A DNA stretch of 64,000 bases from NCBI GenBank assembly GCA_037693485.1, contig CM075346.1:130665001-130729000 (forward strand). Reading direction: 5' to 3'. Of this stretch, positions 36,742-49,174 are shown one piece after another. The DNA comes from Kitagawia praeruptora. Its lineage: Eukaryota; Streptophyta; Magnoliopsida; Apiales; Apiaceae. The notes beneath the pieces are model-generated. The model had not been told where the DNA came from. It saw only the letters and a list, made by a program, of their open reading frames with translations, and searched no databases. The translations under genes were made by a program, and so were the position numbers. Each line of letters opens with the position of its first letter. Position 1 is the stretch's first letter.

Positions 36742-39700
36742 TCACGTAGATGCCAAAATGGCGGAAACCTTCTCACGTTCAAATGAACCTCCATAATAAT
36801 GCTTCAATCTCTGTCCATTTACTTTGAAAGCATGATCCGGTGTGGTTTCATAAATTTCAATAGCTCCATGTGGATACACCGTTTTGACAATAAATGGACC
36901 CGACCACCTTGACTTGAGTTTTCCCGGAAAAAGCTTGAGGCGAGAATTAAATAACAACACTTGTTGACCCGATACAAATACCTTGGGCGTCAACCTCTTA
37001 TCATGCCACCTCTTGACCTTCTCCTTGTACATTTTATTATTTTCGTAAGCTTGCTCACGAAATTCCTCAAGTTCATTCAATTGAAGCAACCGTTTTGCAC
37101 CCGCAGCCTTAATATCCAAATTTAACTTCTTGAACTCCCAATATGCCTTGTGTTCCAATTCTGCAGGCAAATGACAAGCCTTCCCATAAACGAACTGAAA
37201 CGGAGACATACCTAAAGGAGTCTTGTAAGCAGTCCTGTACGCCCACACAGCTTCATCCAACTTCAACGACCAATCCTTACGAGACGGATTCACCACTTTC
37301 TTCAGAATTCTCTTGATCTCTCTGTTAGACACTTCTGCTTGACCATTAGTTTGAGGGTGATAAGCAGTGGCAACGCGATGCGTCACATTATATTTCTCCA
37401 TCAACGTAGTAAATTGACGATTACAGAAGTGTGTCCCCTCATCACTAATTATAGCACGTGATGTCCCGAAACGTGTAAAAATTTGCTTATGCAAGAAATT
37501 CAATACCACCTTAGCATCATTGGTCGGCAATGCCTTAACCTCGACCCATTTAGACACGTAATCCACAGCTAACAAGATGTACTGATTGTTGCACGAAGAA
37601 ACAAAAGGTCCCATGAAGTCAATTCCCCACACATCAAAGATCTCTACCTCAAGAAGCATGTTCAGAGGCATCTCGTTTCTTTTAGATATATTGCCAACCC
37701 TTTGACATCGATCACAACTCATTACAAACCGATGAGCATCCTTAAACAATGTAGGCCAATAAAAACCTGCTTGAAACACACGAGCTGCAGTCTTTTCTCC
37801 ACCATAATGACCACCATAAATAGTTGAGTGACAATCTCTCAAAACACTATCCGTCTCACTATACGGAATGCATCGTCTGATCATCTGGTCTGCTCACTGC
37901 CTAAACAAATACGGCTCATCCCAACGATACCACTTCACATCATGTAGAAACTTCTTCCTTTGAGCACTCGAAAGATCTGGAGGAATAACATTGCTCACCA
38001 GGTAGTTCACATAATCAGCAAACCATGGCTCTTCATCTTGCACTCCAAAAAGCTGCTCATCTGGAAAAGATTCATTAATGAGAGATTTGTTATGCGAATC
38101 CTTACCATGATCCGCTACTTGATTTTCTGTGCCTTTTCTATCCTTGATTTCCACATCAAACTCTTGCAAAAGAAGCACCCAACAAATCAATCTAGGCTTA
38201 GAATCCTTCTTCGCCATGAGATATCGAATAGCTGCATGATCCGTATAAACAATTACCTTCGTACCAAGCAAATAAGATCTGAATTTCTCAAAATAACAAG
38301 ATAAGGTTTAGTTTTCAGTAGTGGTGTAGTTAAGCTGTGCATCATTGAGGGTTTTACTAGCATAGTAAACCACATGAAAAATTTTATCCTTCCTTTGCCC
38401 TAACACAGCTCCAATAGCATAGTCACTAGCATCACACATCAGCTCGAACGGTTCCTCCCAATTAGGTGCGGTAATGACAGGTGTAGTAGTCAACTTCTTC
38501 TTTAAAAGCTCAAAAGTTGTAAGGCACTCATCATCAAACTTGAAAGGAACATCCTTCTCTAACAGATTGCACAAAGGTTTAGAAATTTTCAAGAAGTCTT
38601 GAATGAATCGCCTATAGAACCCCGCATGACCAAGAAAACTGCGAATTCCTTTAACAGAGATAGGTGGAGGAAGATTTTCGATTGTCTCCACCTTGGCCCT
38701 ATCCACTTCAAGCCCTTTACCAGAAACCTTGTGCCCAAGAATAATTCCTTCTTGCACCATATAGTGACACTTCTCCCAATTAAGCACCAAGTTAGTCTCC
38801 ACACAACGTTTCAATACCAAGCCAAGATTATGCAAGCACTCGTCATATGAAGTACCAAAAATTGAGAAGTCATCCATAAAAACCTCCACATTAGTGCCAA
38901 TCATATCTGAGAAAATAGCCATCATGCACCTTTGAAAAGTAGTAGGAGCACCACAAAGTCCGAAAGAAACTCGACGAAAAGCAAAAGTACCAAAAGGACA
39001 TGTGAATGTGGTCTTCTCTTGATCTTCCGGAGCAATGCAAATCTGATTATATCCCGAATAACCATCAAGCAAACAATAATACTTGTGTCCTGCCAACCTG
39101 TCTAGCATCTGATCAATGAAAGGAAGAGGAAAGTGATCTTTTCTCGTGGCCTTGTTGAGCTTCCGATAATCCATACAAACTCTCCACCCCGTGACTGTTC
39201 GAGTAGGGATGAGCTCGTTCTTCTCATTAGCAACAACAGTCATGCCTCCTTTCTTCGGCACACATTGAACCGGACTCACCCAAGAATTGTCTGAGATAGG
39301 ATAAATAATACCAGCATCTAACCACTTAAGAATTTCCTTCTTCACCACCTCTTTCATAATCGGATTAAGTCTTCTCTGATGTTCAACAGTAGGCTTAGCT
39401 CCTTCCTCTAGCAGAATTTTGTGCATACAATAAGAAGGACTGATTCCCTTGATATCCGCTATGGTCCAACCAATTGCTGACTTGAAATCCCTCAAGATTC
39501 TCAACAGCTTTTCTTCCGCACTAGCTGACAAGTTAGAAGAAATAATAACAGGTAATGTAGATGCATCACCAAGAAAAGCATACCTCAAGTGCTCAGGAAG
39601 TGGTTTGAGTTCAAGTGTAGGAGCTTCCTCAATAGATGGTTTAAGACGCCCCTCAGAATTTTTCAGTTCTGCTAACCCAAGTGATTCAAAAGGTAAGTCA

Positions 39701-40912
39701 AATCTCCTTTTCCAAGGAGCTGAATTTAGCTGCTGAAGTTGCTCGGCTATATCTTCATCTTCAAAATCAGAATCACCTACTAACACTTTTTCCAAAGAAT
39801 CTGACTTCAGAAATTTTTCAATCTCCGTAGTAACTGCAGAATCCACCAAATCCACCTTCAAGCACTCTTCCTCCTCTGATGGAATTTTCATTGCATTAAA
39901 GACATTGAAAGTGACATTCTGGTCTTGTACCCTGATGGTGAGTTCCCCTTTCTGCACATCAATCAAAGTACGGCCCGTAGCCAAGAATGGTCTTCCCAAG
40001 ATTATGGGAATCTTCTTATCTTCCTCAAAATCCAAGATAACAAAATCAGCAGGGAAGATGAGCTTATCAACTTTCACCAAAATGTCCTCCATTATGCCTC
40101 TTGGGTATGTGATAGATTGATCAGCCAACTGCAAAGAGATGTTAGTTGGCTTTGGTTCCGGTAGACCAAGTTGCATATAGACTGACAAGGGCATGAGATT
40201 GATGCTAGCTCCCGAATCATACAAACACTTGCTAAAAGAAAGGTTGCCAATAGTACACGGAATGGTGAAACTTCCCGGATCTTTAAGCTTAGGTGGCAAC
40301 TTCTGTTGCAGAACGGCACTACACTCTTCCGTTAGAGCAACTGTCTCTAATTCATCGAGCTTCAATTTACGAGAAAGAATACCCTTCATGAACTTGGCAT
40401 AGCTCGACATCTGTTCAAGAGCTTCCGCAAAAGGAATGTTAATCTGCAACTTCTTGAACACCTCTAAGAACTTAGCAAACTTCTTATCCAAATTCTGCTT
40501 CTAGAGTCTTCTAGGATATGGAGGAGGAGGATAAGTCTGAGTAGACTGCTCCACAGAAGCTTTAACAGGTTCCTTGCTCTTCTCTACTTCACCATCTACC
40601 TCATCAGCTACTAAGTCAGATTTCTCAATTTCGGGTATTGCAGATTTTTCAACTTGCTGATTCTGCACTTCTTCATCTTCTTTAGCGGCTGATTTCGGAT
40701 ATGATGTATCCTTTCCTGATCTCAAAGTCACAGCTTTCACCTGTTCTTTGTTGTCCTTCCTGCCTGGATTTGTCTCTGTATCACTAGGAAGAGTTTCTTG
40801 TTGCCTACTAAGTAAGGCACTTGCAATCTGTCCCACCTAGCTCTCCAATATCTTTTGAGAAGCTTGCAGATTCTTCATCATCATCCTCAAATCATCCATC
40901 GCTGCTTTTTCA
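36742..40912 (-). pseudogene. Athila pol: protease, reverse transcriptase, RNase H, integrase (broken)
   Basis: The frame is conserved but interrupted by stops near 40838 (TAG), 40501 (TAG), 38308 (TAA) and 37887 (TGA). The protease site DSGAS is intact in the segment 40491-38308 at about residues 92-96. In the same segment the reverse transcriptase carries FMDD at about 538-541 and RNase H begins with CDASDYAIGAVL near its end. At the TAA the next dozen residues are also altered and shortened, removing the conserved RNase H glutamate region. Integrase (37884-36742) shows the zinc-binding pattern H19, H26, C57, C60 and the catalytic residues D89, D148 and E184. Key catalytic residues are thus mostly present, but the polyprotein is not producible as one chain. 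Confidence 0.9.
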
Positions 40913-42094
40913 TTAGAAGATTGCCCCGCATGAGCCTGGGGCTGTTGCTGCTGAAATCCAGGAGGTTGATATGATTGCCTTGGAGCATACTGCTGCTGGT
41001 AGCCCTGATTGAATGGCTTCGCTTACTGATAAGGTTGTTGTGCACCTTGATTGTTGCTCCAGCTGAAAATTGGGATGATTCCGATTATTAGGATGATAAT
41101 TAGCCGGAACTGGTGCAGCAGGTCTCTGAAAATTACTCACGAACTGTGCTGATTCAGAAGAGATAGCGCACTGATTCGTCTCATGTGCACCTGCACAAAG
41201 CTCACAAACACTAGCCACCTGCCGAACTCCATAATTTGCAAGAGAATCCACCTTCATAGTCAAAGCCTTCAACTGAGCCGCAATAGCTGAATCTGTATCC
41301 AACTCAAACAATCCTGCTACCTTGCCTTGAGAAAGCCTCTGGGTTGGATTATGATATTCATTAGCAGTCATCGTCTCAATAAGTTCATAAGCTTCATCAT
41401 AGCTCTTAGCCCACAGAGCTCCTCCTGATGCTGCATCTAGCATAGGTCTAGATTGTGCTCCCAACCCATTATAGAAACTGTTGATAACCATCCAGTCAGG
41501 CATGCCATGATGTGGACACCTACGAAGCATCTCCTTGTAACGTTCCCAAGCCTCACACAAAGATTCTCCAGATTGCTGCTGAAATTGAGTTAGCTGGTTC
41601 CTTATTGCTGTAGTTTTCGCCATAGGGAAGAATTTAGTGAGAAACTTCTGAGCAAGATCCTCCCATGTAGTAATGGAACCAGGTGGTAGAGAGTGTAACC
41701 AGCCCTTGGCCTTATCCTTCAAAGAGAATGGGAAAAGCCTCAACTTGATAGCATCATCCGAAACACCATTGAACTTGAAAGTATCACAGATCTCGATAAA
41801 GTCCCGAATATGCATGTTAGGATCCTCCATAGGAGCACCCCCAAACTGAACCGAGTTATGTAGCATCTGAATAGTGCCCGGCTTGATCTCGAAGTTATTA
41901 GCCGTGATGGCCGGCCTAATAATGCTAGACTGGATATCATTGATCTTCGGCTGAGAATACTCCTTCAAAGCCTTAGCTGCTGCTGCATCTGCCATCTCTA
42001 CTGTAGTCTCAGCTTCCTCGTTCTTATTCTCTAAATTCTCTACAAGATCGTCTTTTACCAGTTTCTGTAAACGAGCTTGCAAACATGTTTGCAT
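40913..42094 (-). pseudogene. Athila gag, frameshifted near its C terminus
   Basis: Starts at ATG 42094. The gag domain spans about residues 110-230 (FSLKDKAKGWLHSLPPGS, AWERYKEMLRRCPHHG). A Cys-His knuckle-like motif CELCAGAHETNQC follows near residue 300. Compared with the plus-strand copy at 49175, an extra T near 41074 shifts the frame after HPNF, so the last 40 or so residues are not gag. An acidic, coiled-coil-prone N terminus precedes the domain. The product would coat and package the element's RNA. Confidence 0.85.
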
Positions 42095-42205
42095 ACAAAC
42101 CTAAGTACCTGCAAACACCACGAAACAAACTAAGTAAGAAATCCGAGTCAGTGAACGCTAACGACCACTATTGACAAGCACATAAACTAAAATAAAACAC
42201 CGATG

Positions 42206-42224
42206 ATCCCCGGCAACGGTGCCA
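42206..42224 (-). promoter_or_regulatory. Primer binding site, tRNA-Asp type
   Basis: Reads TGGCACCGTTGCCGGGGAT on the minus strand, six bases inside the 5' LTR. It differs at one base from the expected complement of plant tRNA-Asp (TGGCGCC). This tRNA is characteristic of Athila elements. Confidence 0.85.
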
Positions 42225-42230
42225 AAAACT

Positions 42231-43833
42231 TGTTATGCTATAATTACGCAAGCGCACGTAGTCACAAGTAATATAATTAAAGTTCGTTCCGCAGAGATCT
42301 GGTTAAGTTTTAATCAGAAAATATGCCTATGCAACAATGTATGGTTTTAATTCACTGCTAAGAAAAGTAACAAATTGGGTTTGATTATCTAAATTAAACT
42401 AAGATGCAAATTATAAAACTAAGAATTAAATAATTGACAAGGATTAAAATCGAATTACTTATGAGATTAAACATGGAATCCTAGTTTCATTATCTACTTC
42501 ACTTAGAGTTGCAGCCTTTAATTAATACATGCGATGGTTTTGATATCTGATCGGATAACACGAAACAAGTATACGCTACCTGTCAGCATACGCATACCAA
42601 ACTAAACATACATCCACAAAAGAGATAGAAGATGAATAGACACCAATTATGCTTAGACCCTATATGTCTATAGAATTTGAAAACATAACGGTTGAAGAGC
42701 AGGTTATCCATTAAGATCACACAGGGCAGTATAAGTATTTTCATCTCACACCACGAATCATATTGATAAACAATTATGAACCTATCCTAGCATGGCAAGT
42801 TCTAAATCTCAAGATCCACTTTCACTTCACAAGAGATTAACAAATTAGATGTTCGCGACGCATCTATCAGTTAAGCATAACCATACAAGGATATCAATTA
42901 TTCACCACACATAAATCTTTAATGCATGCAAACTACTAAGCTACATAGATAAATCCACTAGGATCCCATGACAACGATTAGTTCATAATCGAACCTTTCG
43001 TCACCATGGGATTATATGAAAGCATGGTATTAAACAAGATAATGAAGATGAATAAATTAATAATAGAATAAGGTTTAGCGAACAAATCCGGAAAAGTAAC
43101 AAGCATCCAAAAGAAACGCCTAACAAAGGAATACAAGAAAACTATGTCTAGATCTTCTTGTCGTCACAATCCTCGCCTTGGCTTCTCTCTCTCGTGCTCT
43201 GAACGAATTATATGTGTAGATGTTGATTTTGATGTGCCCCAAGGTGTATATATAGCCCCAAGTGCCTCCTTGTCCAAGCAATTACCGTCTTTGAATTAGA
43301 ATAGAATTCCGGCAATTTCCCGTCTTGATTGGAATAGAATTGCCATTCCCATATTTAAACTGATTCTGGAACATTTTGGTCGTTCATAACAATTGCCAAA
43401 TTGAATAGGAGAAGAAAAACGGAAATTTCCTCTTTAAAATCAAATTCCAGAATATTTCAGCCGGCCTAGCGCGCGCCCGCGCGCTCCCAAGGCTACTCCT
43501 GGCGCGCCCGCGCGGATTTCTCTGCTCTTAGTTCCTACGCGCACCCGCGCGCCCCTCCTGTTGATTCCAGGCGCGGCCGCGCCCAACCTATTGCTTGCAG
43601 CTGATTTTCTTTATTTTGCTGATAATCTTCCGCTTTTGATTGCAACTCCAACCACTTGCTTGCACTCCTGAGCTTACAAACACTATATAAACGCTGAAAA
43701 TTCCATACTTGCACCTGGAAGTATATCCTACACAATTATCACAAAACACATTAAAACACACCAATACTTGAGATACAAGACACCAATTTAAGCCGAAATA
43801 GAATGATCCAGGTGGATATAAATCCACTTATCA
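42231..43833 (-). repeat. 5' LTR of the minus-strand Athila
   Basis: TG...CA ends matching 32039-33609. It includes a GC-rich block (GCGCGCCCGCGCG) at about 43470-43580, unusual in this AT-rich window. Confidence 0.93.
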
Positions 43834-43972
43834 ACTATCTCAAATCTATTATTAGATATTGATAGGTCCCATCATTTTACCCACTTTTCAATTAACTTTA
43901 CTCTATTTTATTACATTTTCTTAATGTCCATAAAATTCAAACATGTTCATATAATTTGGGACGGAGGGAGTA

Positions 43973-44225
43973 CAATTTACACACACGTACAAACTATATA
44001 CCCAATTTTGTGTTTCTCTATTGCAATATAAATAAACTGAATTTAGAAAGCATGACTTAAAGATAGAAATGGCAGAAAAATCCGATCTAATGGATACTCG
44101 ATTTATTTCGTTTCGATTGAATTTTACCGAACCTGAAAATTTGGATTTAGATTCATTTTTTAAACCCAAAAGAGTTTGGATTTGGATATTAGGCATTCCG
44201 ATCCGAACCCAAAATCCGAAAAAAA

Positions 44226-44266
<41 letters not shown>

Positions 44267-44327
44267 TTTAATAATTTTTTTAACTTTTAATTTACCCTTT
44301 TGTTTTATAATAATAAACATAATAAAC

Positions 44328-44372
<45 letters not shown>

Positions 44373-44797
44373 TTTTAATTATATTATTTACTATACTCAT
44401 GACCGACCTGTCCATAACTCAATACTTTGATTTCAATACTTATATTTTTTATGCTATTATTTTGTTTGACTAAATTGAGATCGCAGATCTTTATATTAGT
44501 TATAATAGAGATATAAATTAGTGATAATAGTATTTCAAAATAATTTCAATATTCTTGATCATAATAAATTACAAAATATAAAATAAGTTGATAAGTATTA
44601 ATGAAAATAAAATAAGGATAAAAAAGATGGAAAATGAGAATAAGAGAATTATATTAGAAATGGGGAGAGAAGAAAATTAGTGGGGTTGTAAATAATAGAA
44701 AGAGAAAATAATTAAATTAGTGAAAAAATTAGTGAAAGATGATGCAAGCAATTTCAGTTAAGCATGACATCGATCTCTCTTTTAGTATTAGTATTAA
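43973..44797. other. Intergenic spacer with microsatellites
   Basis: Contains (AT)n at about 44229-44262 and an (ATA)n run at about 44326-44370. Near 44080-44225 are repeated CCGA/GGAT words typical of degenerate hAT-type MITEs, but no paired ends are found. No gene. Confidence 0.55.
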
Positions 44798-46882
44798 CTA
44801 GCACGGCACGAAAACATTTTTAAAATTCACATTTGTAACATCATTATTCGTTGAATTTTATTATTTGATATGATGAATTGAAACTGGTGTAAAATGTTAC
44901 TAAATTTGAATGTTAAAGAATTATATAGAAAAGAATTAGCAAAAAGGAAACATGTTTCCGTTAAATTCTTAAGTATTAATAATAGTATTTTTGAAGATAT
45001 TGACGATTCCTATTTTGTTGCATAATAAAATACTTTTGAAATCCAATATTGATAAACATTTGTAAAGTTCAACAATGGATAAGTAAAAATAATATTTTTG
45101 TATCATTTTTGCTATCAATGGCATTATGAGAGACGTGATTTCTTAATTTGTTGATAAATTTGTTTGTATGATGAAAAAAAGACGCAAAATGTAAATGTGA
45201 TAAGAGGTGTGATTGACTTAAATTGTCGATAAATTTGGTTGCATGACAAACAAAACTGAATTCAAATATATTTTGTAAGTCATGCTTCATATTTCTTGAA
45301 GTGATCCGAGACCTGTATTTATTCATTTGATTAATTTTTTTGAGCATTTATAAGAACTTTTTTGTATGTAATATTAAATTTAAATTCGTGAACACATGTT
45401 CAAAATGTTACTCACATATTGTAATAATTTTATATTAAATCTTATAATAAATATGTACATGTAATTATTTTCAATCTCCAATAAAAATGAATTTAAAAAT
45501 TAATGGAATCTCAACAAACACTAAATCGTTTAAAATTAATTATACAAACAAAATGAATATCCTCTAACATATTATCAACTTCATCAACTCCATAAAAGTC
45601 TTTTACTTTTTTCATACCAAATTACAATGTCAACATAATTTTTATAATAAAAATTTATAAAATATTAAATATAACTAATTAACTTCTTAAACGTCGACGC
45701 CCATCTCATAACATACATGCTTGATTAATTGATTAGGAATAGTATAAGAATTTGTGTAGTTAGAATATTAATTTAATCCAACATAATATAATGAAACAAC
45801 GAATGTAGAACTTTATCCATAGATTTAATCAAGAAAAAGGCTAGATTGGTTCAATTTAATCGAGTTGGTCACACCCCCTGTGTAAATTGTTCATGTGTAA
45901 AAGTAAATTATACATATTAATTGTATTTAAATTGTGGATGTTAATTAGAAAATTTATATACTTTCGTATCTTGTCATGATTCTCACGGTCACTGATTACG
46001 AATTAATCGAAATGTTAAAATCGTCCATTTATTATTGCCGAAAAAAGTTGCATCAATTTTGAATAAAGATTAGAAATTGAAAATATTAATAATTTTATTT
46101 TATCGTTTTACCTTGAAATAATTGTACTTTTAGATAGATAATTAATATTTTATATTAATATAATAATTATAATGTTCTAGTAAAGATTGCTAAAATTTTA
46201 TATTAAGTATAAAATAAAGTGTAATTAATATAAGTTTAATAGGTACAATTAATGACTAAATAAAATACTATTAATGGCAAGAAAACTATTTTAATAAAAA
46301 AAATGTGAAAAATCAAGAAAAATATTTTGAAGGTGAAAGACTCTTCGATCTCCTGGTATTATAATATATATAGATATAGATATATAGATAAATTGAAAAA
46401 TTTATATACTTCCGTATCTTATCATGATTATCACGGTAATTGATTACGAATTTATCGAAAAATTAAAATCGTTTATTTGTTATTGCCGAAAATATTTGAA
46501 GTGATTTTGGATAAGGATTAGAAATTGACTATATAAATAATTTTATTTTATCATTTTACGTTGAAATAATTGTACTTTTATATGGATAATTAATATTTTA
46601 TATAAATATAATAATTATGATGTTCTAATAAAGTAATAATCATGATTGAAATATTTTATATAGACAATTATAATAATTATTGGCTAAAATTTTACATTAA
46701 ATATAAAATAAAGTGTATTTAATATAAGTTTTATAGGTACAATTAATGACTAATTAAAATGCTATTAATTGCAAGGAAATTATTTTAATAAAAAAAATAA
46801 AAAATGTGAAAAATTAAGAAAAATATTTTGAAGATTCTGAATGAAAGACTCTCCGATCTCCTGGTATTATAATATATATAGA
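44798..46882 (-). mobile_element. Helitron-like element with a duplicated 5' section
   Basis: On the minus strand it would begin TCTATATATATTATAATACC (46882, preceded by A) and end GTGCTAG (44798, followed by T), matching Helitron TC and CTRR termini. The 3' hairpin is weak. About 490 bp is repeated in tandem, roughly 45950-46380 and 46393-46882. Both copies end in GATCTCCTGGTATTATAATA, so the 5' end itself is doubled. No coding capacity. Confidence 0.45.
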
Positions 46883-47339
46883 TAAGTCTGATTAGAATAA
46901 ATTAATTCTTTAAAATATTATTTTAGTAGAGTAAAGTTATATGGAGTACTAATTTAATTGGAGTACTTGGAGTACATATACATTTTGCATTCAAAATCTT
47001 GCAAATTTTATTATTTTGCAAATTTTATTACATAAATATCACTATTTCATCGAAAATCTTAAAAATTTTGTATGTTTTGCTAACAAAATATTGCAAAATG
47101 AATTGTTCTGCGAAACACATTTGGTTGCAGAACATATATGTTCTAATTGCAAAATATAAAGGATTTTCAAGATAAACATATTGCAAAACATACATGATAA
47201 TTTTCAAGATTATCAATGAAATTATGATATTCATACAACAAGGTTTGCAAAATAATAAATTTTATAATATTTTGAATGCAGAACGTATATGTACTCCAAG
47301 TACTCCAATTAAAAGAGTACTTCATAGAACTTTTCTCTA
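46883..47339. other. AT-rich spacer
   Basis: Contains a loose inverted repeat: GGAGTACTTGGAGTACATAT near 46960 and its near-complement ATATGTACTCCAAGTACTCC near 47287, about 330 bp apart. It may be a decayed MITE. No gene. Confidence 0.45.
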
Positions 47340-47625
47340 TTTTAGTATGGGTTTTGGTCCCTGACAATCGTTTGTCAGGAACCGATTATATAACAATCGG
47401 TTTCTAAACCGTTGGATCGTTGATCCAACGGCCCCCCTGGATTACAAAAAAAAAATTACTGTCCGCTATAATTTTCCGTGGATAGCCAGATTGCCTGTCC
47501 GCGGAAAATTATAGCGGACGGTAATTTTTTTTTTTTAATCTCAGCCGTTGGATCAACGATCCAACGGCTGTGGAACCGATTGTTAAATAACCGGTCCCTG
47601 ACAAACGATTGTCAGGGACCAGGAC

Positions 47626-49033
47626 TGATAAGTGGATTTATATCCACTTGGAGCGTTCCATATCGGCTTAAATTGATGGTTTTGGACTCAAGTTTGTTAT
47701 AGTTTTGATGTGTTTTGTGTAGATGTGCAGGCTTGCAAGAATGTCGATTAAGGTGATGCTTCTGTAGTGTTTTGAGGATTAATTAATTGAAATTCGGATT
47801 TTCCGGAACGGTTGCGCAGTCTACACTGTTTTGGCCATATCTGGAGTTCTATAAGTCCGTTTTCAGCGATCTTACTGCCCACGCGAAGCTTGGAAGATTT
47901 TCTACAACATGGAACAGGTGTTGTACGAGCAGGCTGCATGTGGTGAGAGCAGACAGCACGACAATCAGACTGATGGGAGCAGAAAATTACTGTTTTGCCC
48001 TTTTCAAGTTCTAATTGTATTTTGAGTAGTTTTGAGCATTGTAATCATAGTTTTATTATTGTAACATAGCTTAGATCTGCAAGGAAGAAAAGGAGAGAAG
48101 GATTCAACGCTCGTGACAAGCAACGGATCTAGATCTACTTCATCTTTTGTGTTATTCTGGATCATAGATTTGTTTTCTCAACTCTCTATTTTATTAATAT
48201 TATTGCTTCTTTCTTTCATATCTTGTTATTTATCATGTTTTCATCAAATCCCATGACGATTAACGGTTCAATTATGAGTTAATCGTTGTCATGGGATTCT
48301 AACGGATTTATTAATGGAACTTAGTATCTTGATGCTTTAAAGATCTGTGTGTGGTGTATAATTGATATCCTCGTATGGTTATGCTTAATTGATAGATGCG
48401 TCGCGAACATCTAATTTGTTAATCTCTTGTGAAGTGAAAGTGGATCTTGAGATTTAGAACTTGTCATGCTAGCATAGGTTCATAGTTGTTTATCAATATG
48501 ATTCGTGGTGTGAGATGAAAATACTCATACTACCTTATGTGATCTTAATGGATAACTTACTCTTCAACCGTTATGTTTTCAAATTCTATAGACATATAGG
48601 GTCTAAGCATAATTGGTGTCTATTCATCTTCTATCTCTTTTGTGGATGTATGTTTAGTTTTGTATGCGTATGCTGACAGGTAGCGTATACTTGTTTCGTG
48701 TTATCCGATCAGATATCAAAACACATTGCATATAGTGATTAAAGGCGTCAGATCTAAGGGAAGTATTTAATGAAGTTAGAATCCCATGTTTATTCTCGTA
48801 TAAGCAATTCGATTTAATTCTCTTAGTTAATTAATTCTTTATTTTGTTAATTTGCATCTTAGTTAAATTAGTTACTCAAAAATCCCAAATTGTTACTTTT
48901 CTTAGCAGTGAATTAAAGCCATACATTATTGAATAGGTGCATCTACTAAATAGAACCATAACCAGATCTCTGTGGAACAAACTTGAATTGTATTACTTGT
49001 GACCACGTATACTTGCGTGATTTTATGTTAACA
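47626..49033 (+). repeat. 5' LTR of the Athila derivative, lacking an 84-bp promoter segment
   Basis: At 1,408 bp it is 84 bp shorter than the 3' LTR. The missing piece would follow TTTTGAGCA near 48040 and in the 3' LTR contains CCTATATAAACAC, the best TATA candidate. Confidence 0.9.
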
Positions 49034-49039
49034 AGTTTT

Positions 49040-49058
49040 TGGCGCCGCTGCCGGGGAT
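49040..49058 (+). promoter_or_regulatory. Primer binding site, tRNA-Asp type
   Basis: TGGCGCCGCTGCCGGGGAT, six bases after the 5' LTR, with one mismatch to the expected sequence. Confidence 0.88.
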
Positions 49059-49174
49059 CATCGGTGTTTTATTTTTGGTTTATGTGCTTGTCAATAGTGG
49101 TCGTTAACGTTCACCGACTCGGATTTCTTACTTTGTTTGTTTATTTCGTGGTGGTTGCAGGTATTTAGGTTTGT

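Larger units (their letters stand above)
32039..43833 (-). mobile_element. Athila-type Ty3/gypsy retrotransposon, full-length but coding-defective
   Basis: LTRs of 1,571 bp (32039-33609) and 1,603 bp (42231-43833) with TG...CA ends are flanked by ACTAT (32034-32038 and 43834-43838). In minus-strand order it has a tRNA-Asp-type primer site, gag, protease, reverse transcriptase, RNase H, integrase, an env-position ORF, a long non-coding 3' region and a polypurine tract. That order, with an extra ORF after integrase, defines the Athila group. At least six in-frame stops and two indels break the coding region, so it cannot encode its own proteins. Reading by eye I count roughly twenty substitutions and a 32-bp indel between the LTRs, making it clearly older than the LARD at 3178-16002. 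Confidence 0.93.
31872..43970. mobile_element. Stowaway-like MITE split by the minus-strand Athila element
   Basis: Left end CTCCCTCCGTCCC (31872) and right end GGGACGGAGGGAG (to 43970) are inverted repeats, flanked by TA (31870-31871 and 43971-43972). Only about 300 bp belongs to the MITE: 31872-32038 and 43839-43970. The rest is the Athila element with its duplicated ACTAT. Confidence 0.85.
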
